A DNA stretch of 64,000 nt from an uncultured Rhizobiaceae group bacterium. Its GTDB lineage: Bacteria; Pseudomonadota; Alphaproteobacteria; Rhizobiales; Rhizobiaceae. Positions within the stretch are counted from its first letter, which is position 1. Every line of letters begins with the position of its first letter. The position numbers were made by a program, and so were the translations under genes. The stretch is taken from assembly GCA_937958815.1 (NCBI GenBank), contig CALGMR010000009.1:62001-126000 (forward strand). Reading direction: 5' to 3'. Below the pieces are notes generated by a model. That model searched no databases, was not told the origin of the DNA, and saw nothing but the letters and a program-made list of their open reading frames with translations. Positions 20,196-30,972 of the stretch are shown piece by piece.

Positions 20196-21199
20196 TATGT
20201 CGACCCATTCACAAAGGCCATGTCTTGTGGAAGCAATTCCACATCACGCAGATCGCGCATCACCAAAAACTCTTCATCTTCAACCACAGTTTCAGCCAAC
20301 GTGAGCTTGAGGTCGAACTTATCTTTAAACGTCTCGATGATTTCATTGATCAGAATTTCTGGTGCAGATGCACCGGCGGAAAGACCCACTCTTAGGTCTT
20401 TGCAACTCTTCATCGCGTCCCAATCAATTTCACCAGCATTTTGAACAAGCATGGATTGCTTCGCGCCTGCTCGTTTTGCAACTTCCACCAAACGCTTTGA
20501 ATTTGACGAATTGGGCGCACCCACAATCAAAAAGAAATCAGTGTCGGGCGCAGCCGCTTTCACACTCTCTTGTCTGTTTGTTGTCGCATAGCAGATGGAT
20601 TCTGCAGCAGGCGCTTGAATGTCTGGAAAACGCTCCTGCATTTTTTCAATAACTTCAGCGGTGTCATCGACCGACAAAGTGGTTTGGGTGACGAACCCCA
20701 ATGACTTGCCTTCTGGAGGCGTAAAGGCTTCCACATCTTGCGGTGTTTCAACCAAAGTCACAGCACCTTCCGGCAGTTGGCCCATCGTGCCAACAACTTC
20801 TGGATGGCCCTTGTGGCCGACCAGCATCACATGCCGATCGCGTCTGTCGTGCAGCATGGCCTGTTTGTGAACTTTTGACACCAACGGGCATGTTGCGTCT
20901 AGAAAAAACAATTCCCGCTCTGCAGCTGCGACAGGAACTGATTTTGGAACACCGTGGGCCGAAAAAATAACGGGCTGTTTTGTATCAGGAATTTCTGACA
21001 ACTCTTTTACAAACACTGCGCCCAGTTCTTTTAAACCTTCAACCACATAACGGTTGTGCACGATTTCGTGGCGCACATAGACAGGTGCCCCGTATTTCTT
21101 GATCGCGAGAACAACAATTTGAATGGCTCTGTCGACACCAGCGCAAAATCCGCGCGGCCCGCATAGGAGCAATTCAGCTTTGGGTTTTTCGGTGCTCAT
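20195..21199 (-). CDS. ispH: 4-hydroxy-3-methylbut-2-enyl diphosphate reductase
   Basis: 334 residues from the ATG at 21199; a TTG five codons earlier is possible but this ATG has GGGA six bases upstream. Conserved iron-sulfur cysteines are seen in LLCGPRGFCAGVDRA (Cys13), DATCPLVSKVH and ESICYATTNRQ, with APNSSNSKRL and SAGASAPEILI for diphosphate binding. It is the last enzyme of the MEP isoprenoid pathway, whose first enzyme Dxs is encoded at 50.3 kb in this window. Coupled to thrB downstream. Confidence 0.96.
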   Translation of the reverse strand: MSTEKPKAELLLCGPRGFCAGVDRAIQIVVLAIKKYGAPVYVRHEIVHNRYVVEGLKELGAVFVKELSEIPDTKQPVIFSAHGVPKSVPVAAAERELFFLDATCPLVSKVHKQAMLHDRRDRHVMLVGHKGHPEVVGTMGQLPEGAVTLVETPQDVEAFTPPEGKSLGFVTQTTLSVDDTAEVIEKMQERFPDIQAPAAESICYATTNRQESVKAAAPDTDFFLIVGAPNSSNSKRLVEVAKRAGAKQSMLVQNAGEIDWDAMKSCKDLRVGLSAGASAPEILINEIIETFKDKFDLKLTLAETVVEDEEFLVMRDLRDVELLPQDMAFVNGST

Positions 21200-21272
21200 A
21201 AGAATCCCGTTCAAAAGGTTGCCGCTATTATGTAACTTTCAATTGCGCAAATTTCCAGCAGATGGAGCGCAT

Positions 21273-22022
21273 TCACGCTGCATTTTTCTTGCGACGTGAC
21301 CACAAAAAACTCCCGCCTACCAAAAGCAATGTTCCTGCCAGACCAAACCATGTGAAAGCATACTGAAGATGGTTGTTTGGAAAATTGATCAACGTTGTGC
21401 CAGCAATAGGAAGCTCTCCATTGCGCGCGCCGCTCTTGGGAAGCCCCAAATCAATATACCAAGGGGCCACTATTTTGGGATCTTCTTTAAACACAGTCGC
21501 CATGGCCTCAATGTCTCGCCAATAAAATGTGCGGTTGTCCAACTCATTGTCGAAAGCTGCGCTTGGCTGTTGTTCTGGTGGACTTCGCAACAGACCGACG
21601 ATTTCTATCTTTGCTGAATCTGGCACACTGTTTTCAAACGTCTGGCGTTCGTTATACGGAATGAAGCCGCGATTGATGACAGCGTATTCGCTGTCGGCAA
21701 ACCTTTCTTGTTCAACAATCTCCAAAAGCGCATAGACATTCCAACCTGAAGCCCCTTTGAACGTGGTAAATTCAAAAATAGGTTTGTGGGCCAGATATTC
21801 GCCTGACAGTTTGACAGGAATATAATTGATACCATCGCGTGTTCGCTCTGCATCTGCAAGAACCGCGGCGACGGGTTCAGGCTCACCTTGCAAGTTCTTT
21901 TGCACTCTTGCGATCAGCCCCTCTTTCCATTGCAAGCGTTCAAGCTGCCATGCTCCGAGACCGCACAGGAAAACGAGACCCGCAACCATGAATGCAAGAA
22001 TAAATGCTGTTCCACGTGTCAT
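21273..22022 (-). CDS. SURF1-family cytochrome oxidase biogenesis protein
   Basis: 249 residues with one membrane segment near each end (about 5-25 and 220-240) and a periplasmic centre, the SURF1 topology. Family marks include LGAWQLERLQWKEGLI near 21-36, GRYLAHK-like GEYLAHKPIFEFTTF, VINRGFIPYNERQ and HLQYAFTWFGLA. SURF1 helps insert heme a into subunit I of aa3 oxidase, consistent with the ctaB/D/E genes upstream. Its start overlaps the DUF983 stop (ATGA). Confidence 0.93.
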   Translation of the reverse strand: MTRGTAFILAFMVAGLVFLCGLGAWQLERLQWKEGLIARVQKNLQGEPEPVAAVLADAERTRDGINYIPVKLSGEYLAHKPIFEFTTFKGASGWNVYALLEIVEQERFADSEYAVINRGFIPYNERQTFENSVPDSAKIEIVGLLRSPPEQQPSAAFDNELDNRTFYWRDIEAMATVFKEDPKIVAPWYIDLGLPKSGARNGELPIAGTTLINFPNNHLQYAFTWFGLAGTLLLVGGSFLWSRRKKNAA

Positions 22023-22423
22023 TTGTTGTCTCCTTCATCCCCTTTGTCCAGCACACCTTCTGCAGCCTTGTGGTGATAGGTGAGTGCAATCAGAGCACCT
22101 TTTGTCATGCGCAAGGCCGGGAGCCCCAACAACAAGATCAATGGAAACCACAACAGGATGTGCAACCAAAATGGTGGGCCAAAATTCAACTCCACATAAA
22201 GTGCTAACCCAAGAATGACGAACCCCAACCCCATGATGATGAACACCGTAGGACCATCGCCTGCGTCGTTGAAATCATAGTTTAAACGACAGACCGTACA
22301 TTCTTCCTTGACCGTCAAGAGACCCGAAAACAACGCCCCCTCTCCGCAACGTGGACACTTGCCACGCATACCTGTGGGAACAGGATCAAGATGCGGATAG
22401 TGTTTTCGAGGCGCGGTCTTCAT
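22019..22423 (-). CDS. DUF983 membrane protein
   Basis: 134 residues from the ATG at 22423, which has GGAGA a few bases upstream (a TTG at 22438 is less likely). Two CxxC pairs, KCPRCGEG and ECTVCRLNYDF, should form a small zinc ribbon in front of two membrane helices (about 55-75 and 80-102). DUF983 genes commonly sit between ctaE and surf1 in alphaproteobacteria, suggesting a role linked to oxidase assembly, but no function is established to my knowledge. Confidence 0.88.
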   Translation of the reverse strand: MKTAPRKHYPHLDPVPTGMRGKCPRCGEGALFSGLLTVKEECTVCRLNYDFNDAGDGPTVFIIMGLGFVILGLALYVELNFGPPFWLHILLWFPLILLLGLPALRMTKGALIALTYHHKAAEGVLDKGDEGDNK

Positions 22424-22436
22424 AAATTCTCCGATC

Positions 22437-22470
22437 AAAGAAAAAGGCGACTTTCAACTGAAAGCCGCCT
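22437..22470 (-). terminator. intrinsic terminator after ctaE
   Basis: On the minus strand AGGCGGCTTTC, loop AGTT and GAAAGTCGCCT make an 11-bp stem (one G-U) followed by TTTTTCTTT. It lies between the ctaE stop and the DUF983 start and would separate the oxidase structural genes from DUF983-surf1-ispH-thrB-rnhA, unless read-through is normal. Confidence 0.8.
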
Positions 22471-22495
22471 CCTCGAATGTTGTGTCTGTTGACGT

Positions 22496-23368
22496 CTAAT
22501 GAGCGGCGATTGTCGCACCCACGGATGCCCAGATGTACACTGCAAAGAACAGGAACAACCATACCACGTCCACGAAGTGCCAGTACCAAGCTGCTGCTTC
22601 AAAACCGAAATGCTGCTTCTCAGTGAAGTGGCCACGCAGTGCGCGCACCAGGCAGACCACCAAGAAGATTGTTCCGATCAACACGTGGAAGCCGTGGAAG
22701 CCCGTCGACAAGAAGAATGTTGCGCCATAAAGCGATTCTTTGAATGCGAACGGTGCCTGCGCGTATTCCAAGGCCTGAACGGCTGAAAAGATAACGCCCA
22801 ATACAACGGTCAATGTGAGACCCCAGATCAAACCCTTGCGATCACCTTCCAGCAAGGCGTGGTGCGCCCATGTGACTGTTGTACCGGAAAGAAGCAGTGT
22901 CACCGTGTTGAATAACGGTAAATGCAATGGATCAAGAACTGCGATGCCAGCTGGCGGCCATACACCACCGGTGTATGCAACCCGCGCTTCTTGAATGGCT
23001 TCAGCGGGAAACAGAGCTGCATCAAAGAACGCCCAGAACCAAGCCACGAAGAACATCACTTCCGAAGCGATGAACATGATCATCCCATACCGCAAATGCA
23101 TCGACACAACAGGCGTGTGATCACCTGCATGGGCTTCTTTGATCGTGTCAGCCCACCAGGCATACATTGTGTACAAAACGATGATTAGGCCCAGAACAAA
23201 CACCCAAGGGCCACTCATGCCCATTGTTGATGCTTCCGGATTTTGGATGGATTGCATCCAAACTACGCCACCAATAGCAATGACCAAAGCGCCAATAGAA
23301 CCGATAAACGGCCATGGGCTTGGATCAATGATGTGATAGTCGTGATTCTTAGTGTGCGCGTCGGCCAT
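22496..23368 (-). CDS. ctaE: cytochrome c oxidase subunit III
   Basis: 290 residues with seven membrane helices. The family signatures WPFIGSIGALVIAIGG near the start, MIMFIASEVMFFVAWFWAFFDAAL in the middle and TGFHGFHVLIGTIFL plus AAWYWHFVDVVWLFLF near the end are all present. It is a structural subunit of the aa3-type oxidase in the inner membrane. It is the last oxidase gene in the block and is followed by a terminator. Confidence 0.97.
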   Translation of the reverse strand: MADAHTKNHDYHIIDPSPWPFIGSIGALVIAIGGVVWMQSIQNPEASTMGMSGPWVFVLGLIIVLYTMYAWWADTIKEAHAGDHTPVVSMHLRYGMIMFIASEVMFFVAWFWAFFDAALFPAEAIQEARVAYTGGVWPPAGIAVLDPLHLPLFNTVTLLLSGTTVTWAHHALLEGDRKGLIWGLTLTVVLGVIFSAVQALEYAQAPFAFKESLYGATFFLSTGFHGFHVLIGTIFLVVCLVRALRGHFTEKQHFGFEAAAWYWHFVDVVWLFLFFAVYIWASVGATIAAH

Positions 23369-23425
23369 ATTGGTCTCCAGCGATTGCTGCCTATTTTAGT
23401 GTCTTATAACGCTTTGGTGCGAATT

Positions 23426-24052
23426 CTAAAGACTGGATTTCGTTTTTTCACCGACTGCCTGTTCCGGGCTTGCCTGAGAAACTTGTGCCTCTTCTTCTGC
23501 ATCCTCATCTGGGAAGAATGTGTAGGAGAGAGTAATTGTTTTGGTGTCTTTCAAAAGTGGATCATTGACGATGTCTGGGTCTACAAAGAACACGACGGGC
23601 ATTTCAATGCTTTCGCCAGCCGCCAGCTTTTGTTCAGTAAAGCAAAAACACTCCATTTTATTGAAGTAAACACCCGCTGCGCCTGGTGACACGTTAAATG
23701 ACGCTGTTCCAAAACTGGTCTGCGTTCCGATGTTTTTGGCCACGTATGCGACTTGTTTGTTTTCACCAATTTTAATGGTGACCTGACGTTGCTTTGGAGC
23801 AAATTCCCAATCCAGATCGTTGGACACATTTGCATCAAATCGCACATTGATTGATTTGTTTAAGACTGTGGTGCTGGCAACATCTGAACGTTGTGTTGTT
23901 CCACCATAGCCAGTGACTTGGCAGAAAATTTCATAAAGTGGGACTGCCGCATAAGACATAGCCAACATGCCAAACGACAAGCCGAGGCACAGAAAAACAG
24001 CTGATAGGTTGTTCTCTGGTTTCGAACTTTCTTGCGGTTCCATATTTTGCAT
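23426..24052 (-). CDS. ctaG: cytochrome c oxidase assembly protein CtaG/Cox11
   Basis: 208 residues from the ATG at 24052, which overlaps the coxF stop by one base; longer starts would lie inside coxF. One N-terminal membrane helix (LSAVFLCLGLSFGMLAMSY) is followed by a periplasmic domain with FCQVTGYGGTTQ and the copper-binding MECFCFTEQ. Cox11 delivers copper to the CuB site of subunit I. The tail is acidic and low in complexity (DEDAEEEAQVS). Confidence 0.95.
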   Translation of the reverse strand: MQNMEPQESSKPENNLSAVFLCLGLSFGMLAMSYAAVPLYEIFCQVTGYGGTTQRSDVASTTVLNKSINVRFDANVSNDLDWEFAPKQRQVTIKIGENKQVAYVAKNIGTQTSFGTASFNVSPGAAGVYFNKMECFCFTEQKLAAGESIEMPVVFFVDPDIVNDPLLKDTKTITLSYTFFPDEDAEEEAQVSQASPEQAVGEKTKSSL

Positions 24053-24249
24053 CACTTCGTATCCAAACTGATGATGGGGCGATCCATGAGACGCGGCCCG
24101 AATTTGACGATTGTCGCTGTGTAAAAAACGGCAACCAATGCAAACAAACATAAGGCGATGGCAATGTTGCGCAAACGACGCGCACGACGCTGCTTGTCGT
24201 TCAGTTCTACGCTCTCGCCTTCAACAATTTTGCCTTCGCCCAACTCCAT
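24052..24249 (-). CDS. small oxidase-cluster membrane protein, CoxF-like
   Basis: 65 residues: an acidic N-terminus, a basic stretch KQRRARRLRN and one membrane helix (IAIALCLFALVAVFYTATIV, about 29-48). It begins directly after the ctaB stop and overlaps ctaG by one base, so translation is coupled on both sides. A similar short gene (often named coxF) occupies this slot in other alphaproteobacteria. Its function is not defined. Confidence 0.85.
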   Translation of the reverse strand: MELGEGKIVEGESVELNDKQRRARRLRNIAIALCLFALVAVFYTATIVKFGPRLMDRPIISLDTK

Positions 24250-25200
24250 TTAGATCACCGTCCAGGAAGACAGCATGTAAGCTCCAGTGATGCGGAACAC
24301 GATGGCGTCGACCATCAGAAAGCCGAAAATAGCGAAGAGATAAGCAATAGAAAATCCGAAGAGCTTCTTTTCAGCAATCAGTTTTTCGTCACGACCGGCA
24401 ACGTGCCAGACTTTGAATGTGAACCACAAAAAGACAAACCCAAGAATGCCGCCGACGATGCCAAACAATGGACCTGCAAAACCCAAGAAATAAGGTGCTG
24501 CGCTCATAGGAGCCAGAACCACAGAATAAGCCAACATTTGGTTGCGGGTTGATTTTTCGCCAGCAACATTGGGCATCATGGGAACATGCGCATCATCATA
24601 ATCTCGCATTTTCCACAAGGCTAAAGCCCAAAAGTGTGGCGGTGTCCAAATGAAAATGATTGCAAAAAGTACAATGCCTTCAATGCCAATGGATCCGGTG
24701 ACACACGCCCAACCAATCATGGGTGGGAATGCACCTGCTGCACCGCCAATCACAATGTTCTGAGGCGTCGAACGTTTGAGCCACATGGTGTAAATAACCG
24801 CATAGAAGAAGATGGTGAAAGCCAGCAGCCCACCAGCAACCCAGTTCACCAACAGACCAAGGGTCAACACAGACAATACCGACATGACAATGCCGAAGTT
24901 CAACGATTGATTGCCCGTTACATGACCAGCGGGCACGGGGCGCGATGTTGTGCGCGACATAACCGCATCAATATCAGCATCATACCACATGTTCAGCGCT
25001 CCAGAAGCGCCTGCCCCCACAGCAATGGCCAACACTGCAATCACGGCCAAAAATGGGTTCATTGAACCTGGTGCGGCCAACAATCCAGCAACAGCAGTAA
25101 ACACGACCAAGCGCATGACACGCGGCTTCATCAACGCAAAGTAGTGCGAAGGTTCAGCCAGAGAAATGTCGTTGTCGAATGTATCGTTGCTCATTGACAT
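24250..25200 (-). CDS. ctaB: protoheme IX farnesyltransferase (heme O synthase)
   Basis: 316 residues of the UbiA superfamily with about nine membrane helices. The first Asp-rich motif is N70-MWYD-ADID78, followed by [10 protein letters not shown]. It farnesylates heme b to heme o, the precursor of heme a used by CtaD. ATGs at 25200 and 25194 are both possible. It lies 86 bases downstream of ctaD, with a strong hairpin in that gap. Confidence 0.96.
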   Translation of the reverse strand: MSMSNDTFDNDISLAEPSHYFALMKPRVMRLVVFTAVAGLLAAPGSMNPFLAVIAVLAIAVGAGASGALNMWYDADIDAVMSRTTSRPVPAGHVTGNQSLNFGIVMSVLSVLTLGLLVNWVAGGLLAFTIFFYAVIYTMWLKRSTPQNIVIGGAAGAFPPMIGWACVTGSIGIEGIVLFAIIFIWTPPHFWALALWKMRDYDDAHVPMMPNVAGEKSTRNQMLAYSVVLAPMSAAPYFLGFAGPLFGIVGGILGFVFLWFTFKVWHVAGRDEKLIAEKKLFGFSIAYLFAIFGFLMVDAIVFRITGAYMLSSWTVI

Positions 25201-25236
25201 GGTGGTTTCGAAAACTCGCGTTCTACTCTTGTAACT

Positions 25237-25266
25237 GGTCCCGCAACTCTGAAGAATTGCGGGACC
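25237..25266 (-). other. perfect hairpin between ctaD and ctaB
   Basis: GGTCCCGCAA at 25237-25246 and TTGCGGGACC at 25257-25266 form a perfect 10-bp stem with a 10-base loop. On the minus (coding) strand no U-run follows, so full termination is unlikely; a 3' end stabiliser or partial attenuator lowering ctaB relative to ctaC-ctaD is the plausible role. Confidence 0.6.
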
Positions 25267-25286
25267 TAATTTCTTTTCCAGATGCG

Positions 25287-26906
<1,620 letters not shown>

Positions 26907-26931
26907 TTACCAATTCCCCAAGGTGCGGCGT

Positions 26932-27852
26932 TTAGTTGCCAGCAACCTCAACTGTTTTTTCTTTTTCGTCTACGGAAGCGATCAATGCTTCGTATGCAGC
27001 GCCCAAATCATCGCCTGCCATATCCTGCCAGACATCGAAGTCGTCTTGAGACACAACGCGGATCGCAATCGGCATATATGCATGGTATTTGCCGCACAAT
27101 TCAGAACATTGTCCGTAGTACAAACCTTCTTTTGTGGCCTGGAAGAATGTTTCGTTGGAACGACCCGGGATACCATCCATCTTCAAACCGAATGCAGGCA
27201 TTGCAAAATTGTGGATCACATCGCCTGCTGTCACCAACACGCGGATAACCTCGCCCACTGGCACGACGACTTCATTGTCTACAGCCAGGAGGTTTGGATA
27301 TTTTTTAAGATCTGTTTTGCCAAGAGTCTCGCGCTCTTTCAGAGCAGCCTCTTTAGAACCAGCAATGACTTCAGAACCAATTGGGCGAGATTCAAAAGTC
27401 AGTTCAACATCGCCTTGATACTCATATTCCCAATACCACTGGTGACCAGTTGCCTTAATCGTAATGAACGGCTCTTTGGGCGGATTGAACTGCGACGTCA
27501 GCAGTTGGAATGAGGGAATGGCCAACGCAATCAAGATTGCTACCGGAGCCAAAGTCCACACCACTTCAATAGATGTGTTGTGCGTAACCTTTGATGGTAC
27601 AGGGTTTGCGCTCGCGCGGAACTTCACCATCACGTATGCCAAAAGCGCCATCACGAACAGTGTGATCGGAACGATGAACCAGAAAGTCCAAATATCGAAC
27701 GCTTCGATTGCTTCCATACCGGGTGATGCAGCTGGCTGGTGCCATTTCTGCCATGGTGTTGGTTGTGCCGCGATAGCTTGTGCTGCACCAACCATCAAAA
27801 CGCCTGCACTTGCGAAAGCCGCACATGCCAGTTTTTTGACAGGATTGAACAT
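26932..27852 (-). CDS. ctaC: cytochrome c oxidase subunit II
   Basis: 306 residues: an export signal (1-28), two membrane helices (about 52-75 and 95-115) and a cupredoxin domain. The binuclear CuA site is CSELCGKYHAYM with the upstream His in VIHNFAMPAFG. There is no C-terminal cytochrome c domain, so the electron donor is a separate cytochrome. It is the first gene of the oxidase block, divergent from ialB. Confidence 0.97.
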   Translation of the reverse strand: MFNPVKKLACAAFASAGVLMVGAAQAIAAQPTPWQKWHQPAASPGMEAIEAFDIWTFWFIVPITLFVMALLAYVMVKFRASANPVPSKVTHNTSIEVVWTLAPVAILIALAIPSFQLLTSQFNPPKEPFITIKATGHQWYWEYEYQGDVELTFESRPIGSEVIAGSKEAALKERETLGKTDLKKYPNLLAVDNEVVVPVGEVIRVLVTAGDVIHNFAMPAFGLKMDGIPGRSNETFFQATKEGLYYGQCSELCGKYHAYMPIAIRVVSQDDFDVWQDMAGDDLGAAYEALIASVDEKEKTVEVAGN

Positions 27853-28188
27853 CCAAAACTCTCCAAAAATTCTCTAAAATACTGCGGACGGACTCATGTC
27901 GTCCCTCTTTGGGCTCTTAGAACCACAATGTTGCCCCCGCTGCAAGGATGCAAAGGTATAATTCATGCGGCATTTTTTACCTTATGCATGTGTTTTACGG
28001 TGTCGCGTTATTGTGACGCGCAAAATCAGACCGATCAGGGCTGAGATTTCAAAGTTTCGCGCAAACCTGCCCAAATGTAGACTTTTTAATCTGAGAAACC
28101 TGCCAAAGCCGCATAATCGCTAAAACCTGAAGCGAGAGCACTTTCGTTTCTGTTTGGGGTGATGCAAGAATTGCTCGGGATAAATACA
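27853..28188. other. intergenic region between divergent ctaC and ialB
   Basis: These 336 bases must hold the ctaC promoter (minus) and the ialB promoter (plus). I see no convincing coding frame and no clear -35/-10 pair. One GANTC site (GACTC, at about 27891-27895) lies near the ctaC side and is a potential CcrM target. A weak GTCGCGT...ACGCGC dyad lies near 28000-28020. Confidence 0.4.
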
Positions 28189-28704
28189 ATGATTCGGTTT
28201 CCGCCTATGCGTATATTTTCATTTGCAGCTGTCGTCTTTTCAGCTTTCCTTCTTTGTTTTTCAGCTTCGGCCCAAACAACAGACAATGACAAAAAATTTG
28301 GGGCATGGAATATCATATGCGATGTGCCGCCGGGTTCATCTTCCAAACAGTGCGCTTTGATTCAAAACGTGGTTGCGGACGACAGGCCTGAAGTTGGTTT
28401 GTCTGTGGTCGTTTTAAAAACCGCAGATAATAAGGCTCGTATCTTGCGCGTGCTTGCACCGCTCGGTGTAATATTGCCCAATGGTCTTGGACTGAACATT
28501 GATGGGAAAGATTTGGGGCGCGTCTCTTTCGTGCGCTGCGTTGCAGATGGTTGCTATGCGGAAGTCATTTTGAAAGACGAGTTGCTGAGCACAATGCAAG
28601 GCGGCACCAGTGCGACGTTCATCATATTTGCTTCGCCTGAAGAAGGCATTGGCATTCCGGTTGATTTGATCGGCTTCAAAGATGGCTATGCCAAACTTCC
28701 GTAA
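28189..28704 (+). CDS. invasion-associated locus B (IalB) family protein
   Basis: From the ATG at 28189 this gives 171 residues with a signal peptide ending SASA-Q near residue 29. The mature part carries the IalB pattern: FGAWNIICD, a conserved cysteine in KQCALIQ, VSFVRCVADGCYAEV and the closing GIPVDLIGFKDGYAKL. IalB-family proteins are periplasmic or envelope proteins common in Hyphomicrobiales, first described in Bartonella; function is unresolved. A GGGA lies 9 bases upstream. Earlier GTG/ATG starts at 28159 and 28162 would precede the signal peptide and are less likely. Confidence 0.88.
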   Translation: MIRFPPMRIFSFAAVVFSAFLLCFSASAQTTDNDKKFGAWNIICDVPPGSSSKQCALIQNVVADDRPEVGLSVVVLKTADNKARILRVLAPLGVILPNGLGLNIDGKDLGRVSFVRCVADGCYAEVILKDELLSTMQGGTSATFIIFASPEEGIGIPVDLIGFKDGYAKLP

Positions 28705-28737
28705 GTTTTCGGCGCAACACAGAAAGCCAGTTCTTTT

Positions 28738-30153
28738 ATGACACTCTCTTTGATTGATCGCTTCGATTGCGAGGAAGACAAATTGATTTCCATGTTGGGC
28801 AATTGCTTGCGCAATGCCGATGATGGCGAGTTGTTTATGGAAAACACGGCGTCTGAAAGCCTCGTCTTCGACAATGGAAAACTGAAGAGCGGCAGTTTCG
28901 ACACGCGGCAAGGTTTTGGCTTGCGCAGTGTTGTGGGCGAAGTGGCAGGCTATGCCCATTCTGGAGAATTGACACAGGCTGCGCTGCAACGCGCCATCGA
29001 AGCGGTTACCGCTGTTTCAAGCGGACACAGTGGAACCTATAGCGAAGCGCCGCGCGGCACAAACACAACACTTTATGCACCAGACGATCCATTAGCAGGC
29101 CCAAGCTTTGAACAAAAGGCCCGTCTGCTTGAAGAAATCGATACATATGCACGCGAACTTGATCCCGCTGTGCGTCAAGTTTCCGTTTCACTGACCGGCT
29201 CTCACCAATTTGTGGAAATTCTGCGCGCTGACGGTCATTTGGTGAAAGACATTCGACCACTGGTGCGCATGAGCGTGTCCATTGTCGCTGGCAAGGGTGA
29301 TCGCCAAGAAACGGGTTCCCATGGTCTTGGCGGACGTCACAGTTTTGAGCGCATTATCACCGAAGCCTCCTGGAAACATGCAGTTGATGAAGCTTTGCGG
29401 CAGGCAAAGGTAAATCTGGAAGCTATTCCAAGCCCTGCAGGCACGTTTGACGTTGTGCTGGGTGCGGGTTGGCCAGGTGTGATGCTTCACGAAGCCGTCG
29501 GTCACGGGCTTGAAGGGGATTTTAACCGCAAGGGCACATCCGCATTTGCTGGCCTGATGGGCGAACAAGTCGCCGCCAAAGGTGTCACTGTTGTGGACGA
29601 TGGCACCATTGCCGAACGCCGCGGCTCTTTGACCGTTGATGATGAAGGCACGCCCACTCAGTGCACCACCCTGATTGAGGACGGCAAATTGGTGGGCTAT
29701 ATGCAAGACCGTCAAAATGCGCGTTTGATGGGTGTTGAAGGCACGGGCAATGGTCGTCGTCAATCTTATGCGCACATACCCATGCCGCGTATGACCAACA
29801 CTTATATGCTGGGTGGCAACCATGAACCAAATGAGATCATAGAATCTGTCAAGGACGGCATTTATGCCGTGTCCTTTGGTGGTGGTCAGGTGGACATCAC
29901 ATCAGGCAAATATGTGTTTGGCTGCACCGAAGCCTATCGGATTGAAAATGGTAAAATCGGCGCCCCTGTAAAAAGCGCCATGATGATCGGCAACGGCCCG
30001 GCGGACATGCACCGCGTGCGCATGGTTGGCAATGATATGGAACTGGACACAGGCATTGGCATGTGTGGCAAACAGGGCCAAGGTGTTCCTGTTGGTGTTG
30101 GTCAACCAACCACACGCATTGACGCGATCACCATTGGTGGCACGCAGAGCTAA
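28738..30153 (+). CDS. tldD: metalloprotease TldD
   Basis: 471 residues with the zinc motif HEAVGH at 251-256 followed by GLEGDFNRKGTS, and the conserved C-terminal GMCGKQGQGVPVGVGQPTTRID. TldD works with TldE/PmbA as a heterodimeric peptidase; the partner is not in the window. It begins 33 bases after ialB. An adjacent tldD beside ctaC is an arrangement I recall from rhizobial genomes. Confidence 0.96.
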   Translation: MTLSLIDRFDCEEDKLISMLGNCLRNADDGELFMENTASESLVFDNGKLKSGSFDTRQGFGLRSVVGEVAGYAHSGELTQAALQRAIEAVTAVSSGHSGTYSEAPRGTNTTLYAPDDPLAGPSFEQKARLLEEIDTYARELDPAVRQVSVSLTGSHQFVEILRADGHLVKDIRPLVRMSVSIVAGKGDRQETGSHGLGGRHSFERIITEASWKHAVDEALRQAKVNLEAIPSPAGTFDVVLGAGWPGVMLHEAVGHGLEGDFNRKGTSAFAGLMGEQVAAKGVTVVDDGTIAERRGSLTVDDEGTPTQCTTLIEDGKLVGYMQDRQNARLMGVEGTGNGRRQSYAHIPMPRMTNTYMLGGNHEPNEIIESVKDGIYAVSFGGGQVDITSGKYVFGCTEAYRIENGKIGAPVKSAMMIGNGPADMHRVRMVGNDMELDTGIGMCGKQGQGVPVGVGQPTTRIDAITIGGTQS

Positions 30154-30234
30154 CGCCGAACTCAATTCTGTCTTGTTGCTTTTTCCATTTGCAGATAGCC
30201 TGCGGGGAACTCAAAAAGTGTATGGGATTGTGAA

Positions 30235-30966
30235 ATGCTTGATAAATCTGAACATTTGAAATCGATTCAAAAAGACCGTGAAGATTTGGCCGCAGCCATT
30301 CGTCTTGCAGCTTACTTCAATCTGCATGAAGGCATTTGCAATCACTTCTCTGTTCAGTGTGAAGGGCCGGATGAGCTCTATCTCATCAACGCCTACGGCT
30401 GGCATTGGACGGAAATGACTCCCGAGCGTCTCTTGCTCATTGATGGCGAAGGCAAAGTGCTTGAAGGCGAAGGCGAAGTGGAAGCTTCTGCGCGCAACAT
30501 TCACATTTCCAGTCACCGCGCCAACCCGCGTCATAAGGCTATTCTGCACGTTCATATGCCCTATGCGACGTCAATTTCCATGGTGGAAAGCGGACGCTTG
30601 CTTATGGCCCACCAAACAGCTTGTCGTTTCCATGGGCGTATTGCCTATGAAGACAAATTCGGCGGCATTGCGGTGACCGAAGAAGAAGGGCAACGCATTG
30701 CCCGTGAAGCAAAAGACAATTCTCATGTAGACTGTTTTTTCTTGGCGAACCACGGGGTGGTTTGTTCCGGCCCTTCGGTCGCGCAGGCGTTTGACGATCT
30801 TTATTACCTTGAACGCGCCGCAAAACAGCAGGTTCTTGCTCAATCGACAGGTCAAGAGCTCAAAATCATACCGGAAGACATCGTGGAACTGACCGCGAAA
30901 CAGTTCAATGCAGATTTTGAAGAATATTCAGCCAAGCATTTTGATGCGCTGAAACGATTGGTCTAA
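30235..30966 (+). CDS. class II aldolase/adducin-family protein
   Basis: 243 residues. The metal-binding histidines of the class II aldolase fold are present: HVH at 105-107 (ILHVHMPYATS) and His173 in LANHGVV. These enzymes act on phosphorylated or free small sugars and hydroxy acids in zinc-dependent retro-aldol or decarboxylation reactions; many paralogues have unknown substrates. It stands alone, 81 bases after tldD and 6 before an ArsC-like gene. It could equally be an aldolase-fold protein with another role. Confidence 0.87.
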   Translation: MLDKSEHLKSIQKDREDLAAAIRLAAYFNLHEGICNHFSVQCEGPDELYLINAYGWHWTEMTPERLLLIDGEGKVLEGEGEVEASARNIHISSHRANPRHKAILHVHMPYATSISMVESGRLLMAHQTACRFHGRIAYEDKFGGIAVTEEEGQRIAREAKDNSHVDCFFLANHGVVCSGPSVAQAFDDLYYLERAAKQQVLAQSTGQELKIIPEDIVELTAKQFNADFEEYSAKHFDALKRLV

Positions 30967-30972
30967 CTTTTC

